Shown one piece after another: positions 6,650 to 12,923 of a DNA stretch of 15,343 nucleotides (position 1 is the stretch's first letter; the number at the start of each line of letters is the position of its first letter). A program made the translations under genes and the position numbers. The stretch is from a bacterium (GTDB lineage: Bacteria; Bacillota; Clostridia; Oscillospirales; Acutalibacteraceae). The stretch covers positions 1-15,343 of the forward strand of contig JAHLBL010000015.1 in assembly GCA_020625635.1 (NCBI GenBank). Reading direction: 5' to 3'. The notes under the pieces were generated by a model that worked only from the letters and a program-made list of their open reading frames with translations, searched no databases and had not been told where the DNA came from.

Positions 6650-7303
6650 GTGAGAGGCGTTGTACTCAATATAAGAAGAAGGGCGGATAAATCCGACCTC
6701 CTGAATAATATAAAATATTTTTTTCGCAGATGGGGGCTTCCGTCGGGATTCATCCTGCTGATCATCACGGGACTCGCGGCGGGCTGCAGGCTTTCGGTAC
6801 AGGTTGACGAGAGTATTCTCGGCCGTCTTGATTTTCTGTTCGTGACGAACCTGCCCGAGCGGCTTGACGGCGGCTTTCCCGCGGCGTTCAGCGCGTCGTT
6901 CGCTTCGGACTTCCTGTTTGTCGCGGCGGCGTTTCTGATGGGACTGTGTCCGTGGGGCGCTCCCGTGCTTCCCGCGCTCGCCTTTTTTAAAGGGCTCGGA
7001 GTCGGTATAAGCGCGGGCTACCTTATAGTCAGCTACGGAGCGGGTGGGCTGCTCTTTTACCTTTGTGTGCTCGTCCCGGGGCTTCTGGTGTTTACCGCGG
7101 CGCTTGTGTGGCAGCTTTGTTCGTCCTGCGAGGTTTATCGACGGCTGCTTTCGGTGCTGTTCATACGGAACAGCATAGGGTTTTCGGAATGCTTCAGGCT
7201 CTATGTTATCCGCAGCGTGAAGTCGCTTGTTATCGCGCTTTGCGCGGCGCTGATCGATTCGCTGCTCTGGATAGCGTTCGCGGGGGCTTTCCATCTTGTG
7301 TAA
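6650..7303 (+). CDS. SpoIIM-like membrane protein
   Basis: This 217-residue polytopic membrane protein has hydrophobic segments at about 32-48, 86-104, 105-125, 130-157 and 190-213. The core FFKGLGVGISAGYLIVSYG, followed by a helix and LVPGLLV (112-147), resembles the SpoIIM pattern of a Lys-Gly turn, a Gly-rich helix and a Pro-containing loop. The length is close to that of Bacillus SpoIIM (about 214). SpoIIM works with SpoIID and SpoIIP in septal peptidoglycan thinning during engulfment. The lysozyme gene just upstream makes a wall-remodelling role plausible, but no spoIID or spoIIP is present here. The GTG at 6650 overlaps an ATG at 6648 that runs straight into TGA, so GTG is the start, 6 bases after GGAGG. 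That site is inside the hairpin at 6593-6649. Confidence 0.6.
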   Translation: MRGVVLNIRRRADKSDLLNNIKYFFRRWGLPSGFILLIITGLAAGCRLSVQVDESILGRLDFLFVTNLPERLDGGFPAAFSASFASDFLFVAAAFLMGLCPWGAPVLPALAFFKGLGVGISAGYLIVSYGAGGLLFYLCVLVPGLLVFTAALVWQLCSSCEVYRRLLSVLFIRNSIGFSECFRLYVIRSVKSLVIALCAALIDSLLWIAFAGAFHLV

Positions 7304-7315
7304 CGGAGGGTTAAA

Positions 7316-8224
7316 TTGGAAAAACAGAAAATGGGTATTGCCCGTTTCTTTACGGGGTATCTGAAAAATTTACATAAGATCTTGCTGACGAATATTCTTT
7401 TCGCGGTTCCGCTCGCGGGATTTACGGCGCTGTTTTTCTGGCTGAACAGCCTGCTTCATCCGCTGTTCGATATGGTGCTGTTTTTAGCCGTGATCTTTGT
7501 TTATCCGTTCTTTGCGGGCGTAACGGCGGTCACGAGGAATATCGCCCGCGAGGACGAGGACGTCAGAGTAATAAAGACGTATTTTTCGGCAATAAGGGAC
7601 AACCTTAAATACTTTATCGTCCACGGCGTTGTGCTCTATTTCGCGATATTTTTCTCGTACGCCTCGCTGACGTATTACTGGAAAATGGCGCAGAGCAACA
7701 GCGTGTTCCTCGGCGTGTTCATAGTCACCGCGATAATAGTTTTAGCGGCGGTCTTTGTGTTCTACAGCGTTCCCGTTATGACGGTCACGTTCGACCTTTC
7801 GCTCAAGGATATTTACAAAAACTCGTTTCTGATGTCGTTCGGAGAGCTGAAAAACAATCTGCTCGCCTCGCTCGGACTGTTCCTGCTCGCGCTGTTCTGC
7901 GCGACCATATTCATAACGGTTCCGAGCTTTACGATCCTGCTTATCACTATGGCGGTCCTCGCGCTGCTTGTGATCCCCGCGACGGCTTCGTTTATTATAA
8001 ACTTTTATATCTTCAAGGATATGATGACTATGATAGGCGAGGAGGCTGAGCCCTCCGACACCGACGCTGTTATCAGCCCCTCCGAGAGCGTCAAGCTCGA
8101 TTTTTCAAGCCTCGACCTCGATGAAAAAAAGGACGGCGAGGAGTATCTGTTCTTTAACGGCAAGATGATAAAGCGCAAGGTCCTTATAAAAATGAGGGAC
8201 AGGCAGGAGAACGAAAATGAGTAA
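7316..8224 (+). CDS. YesL/DUF624-like polytopic membrane protein
   Basis: The 302-residue protein has six predicted membrane helices (about 22-45, 50-70, 98-120, 130-157, 180-202 and 205-232). A charged cytoplasmic tail of about 65 residues is rich in Asp/Glu/Ser and then Lys/Arg. The amphipathic segments before the helices (KTYFSAIRDNLKYF; the loop around DIYKNSFLMSFGELKNNL) resemble YesL/DUF624-type proteins of Firmicutes, whose role is not well defined. The start is TTG at 7316: GGAGGG lies five bases ahead of it, whereas the first in-frame ATG at 7331 is too far from that site. The next gene begins inside its last eight bases, which implies coupling. No catalytic motif is visible. Confidence 0.7.
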   Translation: MEKQKMGIARFFTGYLKNLHKILLTNILFAVPLAGFTALFFWLNSLLHPLFDMVLFLAVIFVYPFFAGVTAVTRNIAREDEDVRVIKTYFSAIRDNLKYFIVHGVVLYFAIFFSYASLTYYWKMAQSNSVFLGVFIVTAIIVLAAVFVFYSVPVMTVTFDLSLKDIYKNSFLMSFGELKNNLLASLGLFLLALFCATIFITVPSFTILLITMAVLALLVIPATASFIINFYIFKDMMTMIGEEAEPSDTDAVISPSESVKLDFSSLDLDEKKDGEEYLFFNGKMIKRKVLIKMRDRQENENE

Positions 8225-8726
8225 GAAAAAGAAGAGCAAAAAGAAAAACAACGCGGTAAAAACCGTAAAAAAGAAGAGCAAAAAACCGATGATTATCGCT
8301 CTGTGCGTGGTTGCGGCGGCAGCCGCCGCTATTGTGGCGATCGCGCTGCTGAACCGTCCCGAGGAGCCGCCGAAGTTCTGGGACAGGCAGTACAGCAGCA
8401 CCTCGGCGTATGACGCGAGCGGCGACGAGGTTGAGCTTAAAAAAATATACAACAACGAAAGATACCCGAACTATCAGGGCTCGATGTCGCTGAAGAGCGA
8501 CGGAACATTCAGCTTCTGGATGGGCGTCGGCGATCCGAGTGACGGAACCCACAAGGGAACATATACATATGACCGCGCGAGCGAAACCGTAAGCGCGACC
8601 TTTGACAACGGAGAGACCGCGGAGTTTAAGGTGATCAAGGATTCCGAGGGTAGCATCGACCGTATCGAGGCGCCTTACGGCGAATACAAGATCTGGTTCG
8701 AGGACAGCGAAAAAGCTGAACAATAA
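8217..8726 (+). CDS. Lys-rich single-pass membrane protein with extracytoplasmic beta-rich domain
   Basis: The 169-residue protein starts with a strongly basic cytoplasmic tail (13 Lys in the first 23 residues). A hydrophobic helix (about 25-46) and an outside domain (about 50-165) follow. Alternating polar/aromatic strands such as SLKSDGTFSFWMG, GTYTYDRASETVSATF and GEYKIWFED suggest a small lipocalin- or META-like beta-barrel. I do not recognise the family. The ATG at 8217 overlaps the YesL-like gene end, with AGGAG upstream, and it is the last gene of the run. A 17-base direct repeat (8226-8242 and 8268-8284, 42 bases apart and in frame) encodes a duplicated Lys/Ser segment. Confidence 0.75.
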   Translation: MSKKKKSKKKNNAVKTVKKKSKKPMIIALCVVAAAAAAIVAIALLNRPEEPPKFWDRQYSSTSAYDASGDEVELKKIYNNERYPNYQGSMSLKSDGTFSFWMGVGDPSDGTHKGTYTYDRASETVSATFDNGETAEFKVIKDSEGSIDRIEAPYGEYKIWFEDSEKAEQ

Positions 8727-8731
8727 AAGAA

Positions 8732-8766
8732 ACGGGGCTTGCTCAAAACAAAAAGAGCAGCCCCGT
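8732..8766 (+). terminator. Hairpin just after the plus-strand run, possible weak terminator
   Basis: ACGGGGC (8732-8738) pairs with GCCCCGT (8760-8766), and GCTC (8741-8744) with GAGC (8755-8758), around an A-rich loop and a small internal bulge. It begins six bases after the last stop codon. No T-run follows, so it may be a 3'-end stabiliser, with the stronger terminator lying at 8890-8926. Confidence 0.5.
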
Positions 8767-8799
8767 ATGTACAAATGTTATTCAATAGTGATCAGTTTA

Positions 8800-8870
8800 A
8801 AGTGAAAAGTGATTATCTGCGTTTTTTATTGAAAGACACATCATTTACTGCCACTGATAACTTGTCACTT
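8800..8870. repeat. Imperfect inverted repeat in the convergent intergenic region
   Basis: The segment at 8800-8817 (AAGTGAAAAGTGATTATC) and the complement of 8856-8870 (AAGTGACAAGTTATC) match except for one substitution and a 3-base bulge. The region between them is AT-rich and shows no open reading frame. Short AGTGA/CACTG-type motifs recur here (8787-8792, 8811, 8852), suggesting a degraded intergenic repeat rather than a defined element. Confidence 0.35.
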
Positions 8871-8889
8871 CCCGCATAAAAAAATATTT

Positions 8890-8926
8890 AAGGGTTGGCT
8901 CTTTTCCTTTTGAGCCAACCCTTTTT
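8890..8926. terminator. Bidirectional intrinsic terminator between convergent genes
   Basis: AAGGGTTGGCTC (8890-8901) and GAGCCAACCCTT (8912-8923) form a perfect 12-bp stem with a T-rich loop. TTTTT follows on the plus strand. On the minus strand the stem is followed by an AT-rich tract ending in seven Ts (complement of 8879-8885). It can end both the plus-strand run and the sortase-LCP operon. Confidence 0.92.
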
Positions 8927-8931
8927 CTGTT

Positions 8932-10419
8932 TTATGATACCTGAATATAATACAAATCAAGGAACATCTTGAAAAATTTCTTTTCGTTTACGTAGAATTC
9001 GGCATAGCCTGATTCTGTTCCTGAGTCTTCGTCAAGGTGCTTTTCCTTGCCCTCAACTACCTTACCGGGTACATTGACGATTTCAAAGCCCTTGAAGTTC
9101 TGCTGGAAAGCGGAAACCGAGAGGTAAGACACCTTTGCGGGCGTAAGGTTTGAGCAGGCGTACGGTGACGCGGCGTTAAAGATGTTGACAGGGGTTGTGA
9201 TATTGCCCTTTGTCTGGTCATAAACCTCGGAGGCAAAAGCGTCGAGGTATGCCTTCTGCCGCTGCATACGCATATTGTTGCCCTCTACCGTAGAGTGCGA
9301 ACGCGACTGAACAAAGGTGACGGGGTTTTTCCATTCATCGCCTTTGGGATAATAGCTCTCGTACCACAGGTTGTAGGATTCTCCCTCCTTATACGGTCCG
9401 ATCGTTTCGGGCGATGTTACCGTTACTCCGCCGACGGAATTATTGATTGCGCCTATTCCGTCCATCTCGAGCGCGTAATAGGTGTTTATCGGCAGGTTGT
9501 AGAACAGCCTTCTGACGGCGTCGACCTCGTGGCGGCAGCTCGATTCCTTGCCGTCGCCGTAGGAATAGGCAAGACAGATCTGCGCGTTTTCCTTGCCGAG
9601 ATATACCTCGTTATGGAGAGAGTAAATGTCGATCTCCGCCATCGTATCACGCGAGATATTGACTACCGTGGATTTTCCTGTCGATAAATCCATCGCGAGA
9701 AGGAAGAGCGTATCCGCCTGACCGCCCGTACCTGTGTTGTCGCCTATGGTTCCGAGCTTTTCCCTGTCGATACCCATACAGAGTATGCTGGTCATATTAT
9801 CGTTGTATTTATACTTGTGACCGTTGTATTCGATATAATTACCCGAGTCGCTGACCTGAGCGTCGATGCTCGAGGGAACATCGATGTTAAAGAAGCCTTT
9901 GTCGAGCAGCTCCTTCTTACCAGCGTTGACGAGTACGGCAAAAACGATAACCGCTATAAGAAGCAGGCTGACTATCGAAATCAAAAGACCGATCAGTATC
10001 TTCTTCCACTTTTTCATACGCTTTCTGTGGTGATGCTTGCGGAAGTGGTGGCGGTGCTTATGCTGTTTTTTCTTTGACGATGAGCGGTGACTGCTCTGCG
10101 GAGACAACCGCGAGGGGCTTCGGTGATGGTGGTGATGGTGGTGACCTCTGCTCTTTGCTCTCTTTTTATTCTGTTTGTAAACGAAGTCGTCGAGGTCTTC
10201 GTAAGCGGAGGAGTTCTCCATCTCGATAGCTTCGCGGAGCTTTTCCTTGCGCTCCTCGTCGCTGCTTAAATCGACAGAGCCGTCGGCGTTTTCCGTAATG
10301 GGCTTTTGTCCCGTGATTCGCTCGTAGTCCGAGCTCTGTTTAAAGCTTATAAACGCGTCGTTTTCATCCTCAAGGTTGCGTTTGTTGTTATGGTTATTAC
10401 CATTACCTTGTAGATTCAT
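8932..10419 (-). CDS. LytR-CpsA-Psr (LCP) family protein with a His-rich cytoplasmic tail
   Basis: The 495-residue membrane protein has a long charged cytoplasmic N-terminus (1-138), one membrane helix (about 140-165) and an outside LCP domain (about 208-395 plus a C-terminal extension). LCP signatures are GGQADTLFLLAMD (232-244), VVNISRDT (252-259) and QSRSHSTVEGNNMRMQRQ (371-388) with conserved Arg residues. LCP enzymes transfer undecaprenyl-phosphate-linked polymers such as teichoic acids or capsule onto peptidoglycan or proteins. The tail contains seven consecutive histidines (93-99) and a second His/Lys/Arg cluster (118-134), which is unusual. The ATG at 10419 lies inside the last 17 bases of the sortase gene. 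AAAGG abuts it directly, so translation probably depends on coupling to the sortase. Confidence 0.9.
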   Translation of the reverse strand: MNLQGNGNNHNNKRNLEDENDAFISFKQSSDYERITGQKPITENADGSVDLSSDEERKEKLREAIEMENSSAYEDLDDFVYKQNKKRAKSRGHHHHHHHRSPSRLSPQSSHRSSSKKKQHKHRHHFRKHHHRKRMKKWKKILIGLLISIVSLLLIAVIVFAVLVNAGKKELLDKGFFNIDVPSSIDAQVSDSGNYIEYNGHKYKYNDNMTSILCMGIDREKLGTIGDNTGTGGQADTLFLLAMDLSTGKSTVVNISRDTMAEIDIYSLHNEVYLGKENAQICLAYSYGDGKESSCRHEVDAVRRLFYNLPINTYYALEMDGIGAINNSVGGVTVTSPETIGPYKEGESYNLWYESYYPKGDEWKNPVTFVQSRSHSTVEGNNMRMQRQKAYLDAFASEVYDQTKGNITTPVNIFNAASPYACSNLTPAKVSYLSVSAFQQNFKGFEIVNVPGKVVEGKEKHLDEDSGTESGYAEFYVNEKKFFKMFLDLYYIQVS

Positions 10420-11206
10420 CCTTTACCAATACCCCCTGTAATAGATACCTTCCGTCTCCCGAATCGAGACATGTGCTCAATGTTACGATTTTATCCTTGA
10501 TTGTGAGCTTGTGGTGCAGCTTTTCGCGCACATTGCTGACGAGCGCGCGCGGATTCTGGATAGTTTCAAGATAATCCTTGAATATCTTGTTTTCCGCGAA
10601 GTTGTATGAATTCATAATATGTCTGGAGTCGAATTCGTAAGCAGACACGATTTCATAAGTCAGTTTTTGTTTAGGCAGATATATGTAGAACCAGCGGTGC
10701 TTATCAAAAAAGTCCTGGCTCTCAAACCTGTGCAGCGAGGCGAACATAGAGCCGTCCATCATATTGTGACCGTACAGTACGGACACGCGGTCGGTCATCT
10801 CGCTTGAGTTGCAGTACTGCATATAAATTGAACCCGCGTATTTATAATCCTTGTTGAGATCGCGGTGAAGATAGAAGTTATCGTCGGACTCGCTCTGCAA
10901 TATCGGGTAGTCAACATTCGTACCGGGAATGTAAATCCAGCCGAACGCTTCGGAATTCTTCTTCTGAAGCGACTTGAAGTCAATCGGATTCTTTGCCTTT
11001 TTTGACTTTTCGCTGCCGCTCGCGGTAATGTCCTTGCTGCCTTCGGTACCTGATTCCTCAGTGGCTTCTACACGGTATTCGTTAACGGGAGCGGATTGCA
11101 CGCAGGATTTATACCCGATAAAACCCGCAACCGCGATAATTAGAATAATTACCACGATTGTGACTGCGGCGCTGATAATCTTTTTTGTAGAAGAAGCGTT
11201 TTTCAT
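10403..11206 (-). CDS. Class B sortase
   Basis: This is a membrane-anchored transpeptidase of 267 residues from the ATG at 11206. A GTG at 11218 adds four residues, but AGGTG lies nine bases ahead of the ATG and only a base or so before the GTG. An N-terminal anchor (about 10-32) and a low-complexity linker precede the catalytic domain. Class B features are the FGWIYIPGTNVDYPILQ segment, the DNFYLHRD motif, catalytic His in YGHNM (H147), Cys in TLSTC (C246) and Arg in GRYLLQGV (R253). The enzyme cleaves sorting signals of secreted proteins and joins them to peptidoglycan. A probable substrate gene lies directly upstream. It is the first gene of a two-gene operon with the LCP protein, under a consensus promoter. 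Confidence 0.94.
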   Translation of the reverse strand: MKNASSTKKIISAAVTIVVIILIIAVAGFIGYKSCVQSAPVNEYRVEATEESGTEGSKDITASGSEKSKKAKNPIDFKSLQKKNSEAFGWIYIPGTNVDYPILQSESDDNFYLHRDLNKDYKYAGSIYMQYCNSSEMTDRVSVLYGHNMMDGSMFASLHRFESQDFFDKHRWFYIYLPKQKLTYEIVSAYEFDSRHIMNSYNFAENKIFKDYLETIQNPRALVSNVREKLHHKLTIKDKIVTLSTCLDSGDGRYLLQGVLVKDESTR

Positions 11207-11241
11207 AAAATCACGCACCTGTTCTCATTATATACAGATAC

Positions 11242-11270
11242 ATTATATAGTTTTTCGCGCTTTCTGTCAA
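11242..11270 (-). promoter_or_regulatory. Perfect-consensus sigma-A promoter of the sortase-LCP operon
   Basis: On the minus strand, TTGACA (11270-11265) and TATAAT (11247-11242) match the consensus exactly, with a 17-base spacer. Transcription would start near 11235. A second TATAAT occurs at 11233-11228 but has no good -35 box. Such a promoter implies strong constitutive expression unless repressed. Confidence 0.9.
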
Positions 11271-11283
11271 TAATTCGGAGTAA

Positions 11284-11331
11284 TAATCTGAAAACAAAAA
11301 AACAAAAAGGTTGCCGAAAATCGGCAACCTT
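11284..11331 (-). terminator. Intrinsic terminator of the sorting-signal protein gene
   Basis: On the minus strand, AAGGTTGCCGA (11331-11321) and TCGGCAACCTT (11317-11307) form a perfect 11-bp stem with a 3-base loop. The tract TTTTTGTTTTTTTGTTTT follows. It lies 12 bases after the stop codon of the upstream gene and separates it from the sortase promoter. Confidence 0.93.
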
Positions 11332-11342
11332 ATAAGTTCATA

Positions 11343-11828
11343 TTATTTTTTTGAAGCGGCGAGCTTAACGCCTGCGCCCGCGATCAATATAACGAATACT
11401 CCGAGGAACAGCAGCGGCGCGTATGGCGACCCTCCTGTTTTCGGCGACTCGGGTCCGTCGTCGTAGCTTATTTTTGAAGGCGTGTCGCTCTGCTTGCCTT
11501 TCTCCGGTGTGAAATAGGGGGTAGCCTCAATATCGCTCTTCATAAGGATCGTAAGCTCGGGGTTCTGTAAATCACCCTTTTCAAGGTCGTACTTACCTTC
11601 GATCACCCAATGGTCAAACTTATAGCCGTTCTTCGGATGGGCGGTGATAGTGGCGTGCTTACCGTCCTTGTCTTTCTTTGTCGTATATGTTCCTGTTCCG
11701 CCCTTGGTGTTGTGAACACGGATTTTATAGTCGATGCTGGGTAATGGGCTTGGTACATCTGCGAAAGCAGGTGTTATGCTTAATGCAAGAATAATCACCG
11801 TAACGATTATTGAGAACACTCTTTTCAT
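11343..11828 (-). CDS. Secreted protein with an InlB-B-type repeat and SPKTG sorting signal, probable sortase substrate
   Basis: This 161-residue protein has a signal peptide (1-23, ending AFA), then one domain resembling the bacterial/InlB B-repeat family (about 33-107, with GGTGTYTT, ITAHPKNGYKFDHW and a closing ATPYF strand). A charged linker leads to a C-terminal cell-wall sorting signal: SPKTGG (128-133), a hydrophobic stretch (about 137-153) and a basic end (KLAASKK). This layout matches sortase-anchored proteins, with Ser in place of the Leu of LPXTG. The class B sortase encoded next door is the likely enzyme; that is inference from position. The ATG at 11828 is preferred over one nine codons upstream, because the signal peptide begins there and AAAGGA lies upstream. 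It has its own promoter and terminator. The single small repeat domain suggests a surface adhesin or spacer. Confidence 0.87.
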   Translation of the reverse strand: MKRVFSIIVTVIILALSITPAFADVPSPLPSIDYKIRVHNTKGGTGTYTTKKDKDGKHATITAHPKNGYKFDHWVIEGKYDLEKGDLQNPELTILMKSDIEATPYFTPEKGKQSDTPSKISYDDGPESPKTGGSPYAPLLFLGVFVILIAGAGVKLAASKK

Positions 11829-11850
11829 TTCTCTATCATTCCTTTCAAGT

Positions 11851-11869
11851 CGCATTTTTACACAATGCG
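11851..11869 (-). other. Short hairpin in the leader of the sorting-signal protein gene
   Basis: CGCATT and AATGCG form a perfect 6-bp stem around a 7-base loop, located about 20-40 bases upstream of the ATG at 11828 and close to the predicted transcript start. It could stabilise the 5' end or be an operator, and either is speculative. Confidence 0.35.
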
Positions 11870-11886
11870 TATATCAGTACATATGA

Positions 11887-11915
11887 ATTATAGCACACAA
11901 AAAAACAAAAGTAAA
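11887..11915 (-). promoter_or_regulatory. Promoter of the sorting-signal protein gene
   Basis: On the minus strand, TTTACT (11915-11910) and TATAAT (11892-11887) have a 17-base spacer, and TGC directly before the -10 box makes it an extended -10. The start would be near 11880. Confidence 0.75.
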
Positions 11916-11954
11916 TAGTAAAAATGTATAAAAAATATAATTTTATGGAAACTA

Positions 11955-11983
11955 TTGAAAAAAATAATGCCCATATGTATAAT
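11955..11983 (+). promoter_or_regulatory. Sigma-A promoter of nadA-mnmA
   Basis: TTGAAA (11955-11960) and TATAAT (11978-11983) have a 17-base spacer. The start near 11990 leaves only about 15 bases before the ATG, just enough for the ribosome binding site AAAGGGG. There is therefore no room for a leader riboswitch. It is divergent from the promoter at 11887-11915. Confidence 0.8.
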
Positions 11984-12004
11984 ACAACCAAAGGGGTGTT
12001 GAAA

Positions 12005-12922
12005 ATGATGACCATAGCACAAATTCAGAACGAGATACTCAGACTCAAAAAGGAAAAGGATATCTGCATACTCGCTCACAGCTATCAGGCGCGTGAGATT
12101 CTTGAGGTCGCCGACTATACGGGCGACTCCTATAAGCTCAGTGTTGACGCTTCAAAGGTAGAAAATAAGAACATAATAATGAGCGGCGTGCGTTTTATGG
12201 CTGAAACCTGTAAGATACTTTCTCCCGACAAGCACGTTTTTATTCCCAATCCTGACGCGGGCTGTGCCATGGCAGACCAGATGGACAGAGAACTCATCAG
12301 CAGGGTAAAGGAGCAATACCCCGACTATACCGTTGTGGCTTATATCAATACTACGGCGGATCTAAAGACGATTTGCGACGTTTGCGTGACATCGTCGTCG
12401 GCTGTTGAGATCTGCAAGAAGATCGAGAACGATAAAATCCTTTTTATACCCGACTGCAACCTCGGCGCCTTCGTAGCCGCTCAGATACCCGATAAGGAGT
12501 TCAAGCTCCTCTCGGGCGGATGTCCGATCCATGCGGCAGTCAATACCGACGACGTAAAGCGCGCGAAGCAGCTTCATCCCGACGCGGAGCTTCTGGTGCA
12601 TCCTGAATGTACTCCCAGGGTAGCCGCTATGGCTGATTATGTAGGCTCGACCTCGGGTATTATGAACTACGCCGTAAATTCCGATAAGAAAGAGTTTATC
12701 ATCGGTACGGAAATCAGTATTCAGGAGCACTTGCAGTATATGTGCCCCGACAAGAGCTTCTACTATCTTTCACAGAAGCTTATCTGCCCCAATATGAGAT
12801 CTACTACGCTTGTTGACTTGTATAACTGCGTTAAAGGCGAGGGCGGGGAAGAACTCGTTATGGACGAAAAAACCATCCGCGACGCGAAGAAGTGCATCGA
12901 CGAGATGATAAGACTGGGATAA
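12005..12922 (+). CDS. nadA: Quinolinate synthase NadA
   Basis: NadA condenses iminoaspartate with dihydroxyacetone phosphate to quinolinate, the precursor of the NAD pyridine ring, using a [4Fe-4S] cluster. The 305 residues have family-typical length. The three conserved cluster-ligand cysteines are visible: C87 in PDAGCAMAD, C173 in GGCPIH and C261 in CPNMRSTTL. LAHSYQ near the start (23-28) and GVRFMAETCKIL (61-72) are further NadA hallmarks. The frame is open 27 codons upstream, but that stretch contains the promoter. The ATG at 12005 (or 12008) follows AAAGGGG by eight bases. nadB and nadC, its usual companions, are not in this window; mnmA follows after one base instead. Confidence 0.96.
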   Translation: MMTIAQIQNEILRLKKEKDICILAHSYQAREILEVADYTGDSYKLSVDASKVENKNIIMSGVRFMAETCKILSPDKHVFIPNPDAGCAMADQMDRELISRVKEQYPDYTVVAYINTTADLKTICDVCVTSSSAVEICKKIENDKILFIPDCNLGAFVAAQIPDKEFKLLSGGCPIHAAVNTDDVKRAKQLHPDAELLVHPECTPRVAAMADYVGSTSGIMNYAVNSDKKEFIIGTEISIQEHLQYMCPDKSFYYLSQKLICPNMRSTTLVDLYNCVKGEGGEELVMDEKTIRDAKKCIDEMIRLG

Positions 12923-12923
12923 T

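Noticed and set aside
8727..8931. Hidden small gene or structured RNA in the 205-base convergent gap
   Set aside because: I see only a hairpin, an imperfect inverted repeat and the bidirectional terminator; no open frame with a ribosome binding site.
10120..10145. His run as a cloning tag or vector contamination
   Set aside because: It lies inside a continuous native reading frame next to a second irregular His-rich cluster, uses mixed codons, and has no vector sequence around it.
9295..10269. Plus-strand open frames opposite the LCP gene
   Set aside because: These are shadows of the LCP coding frame, without ribosome binding sites or recognisable domains.
11924..12004. 27-residue extension of NadA
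   Set aside because: The stretch contains the nadA -35 and -10 boxes and the ribosome binding site, and the NadA family begins at the later Met.
11856..12004. Riboswitch or T-box upstream of nadA
   Set aside because: The promoter places the transcript start about 15 bases before the ATG, leaving no space for a structured leader, and no T-box motif is present.
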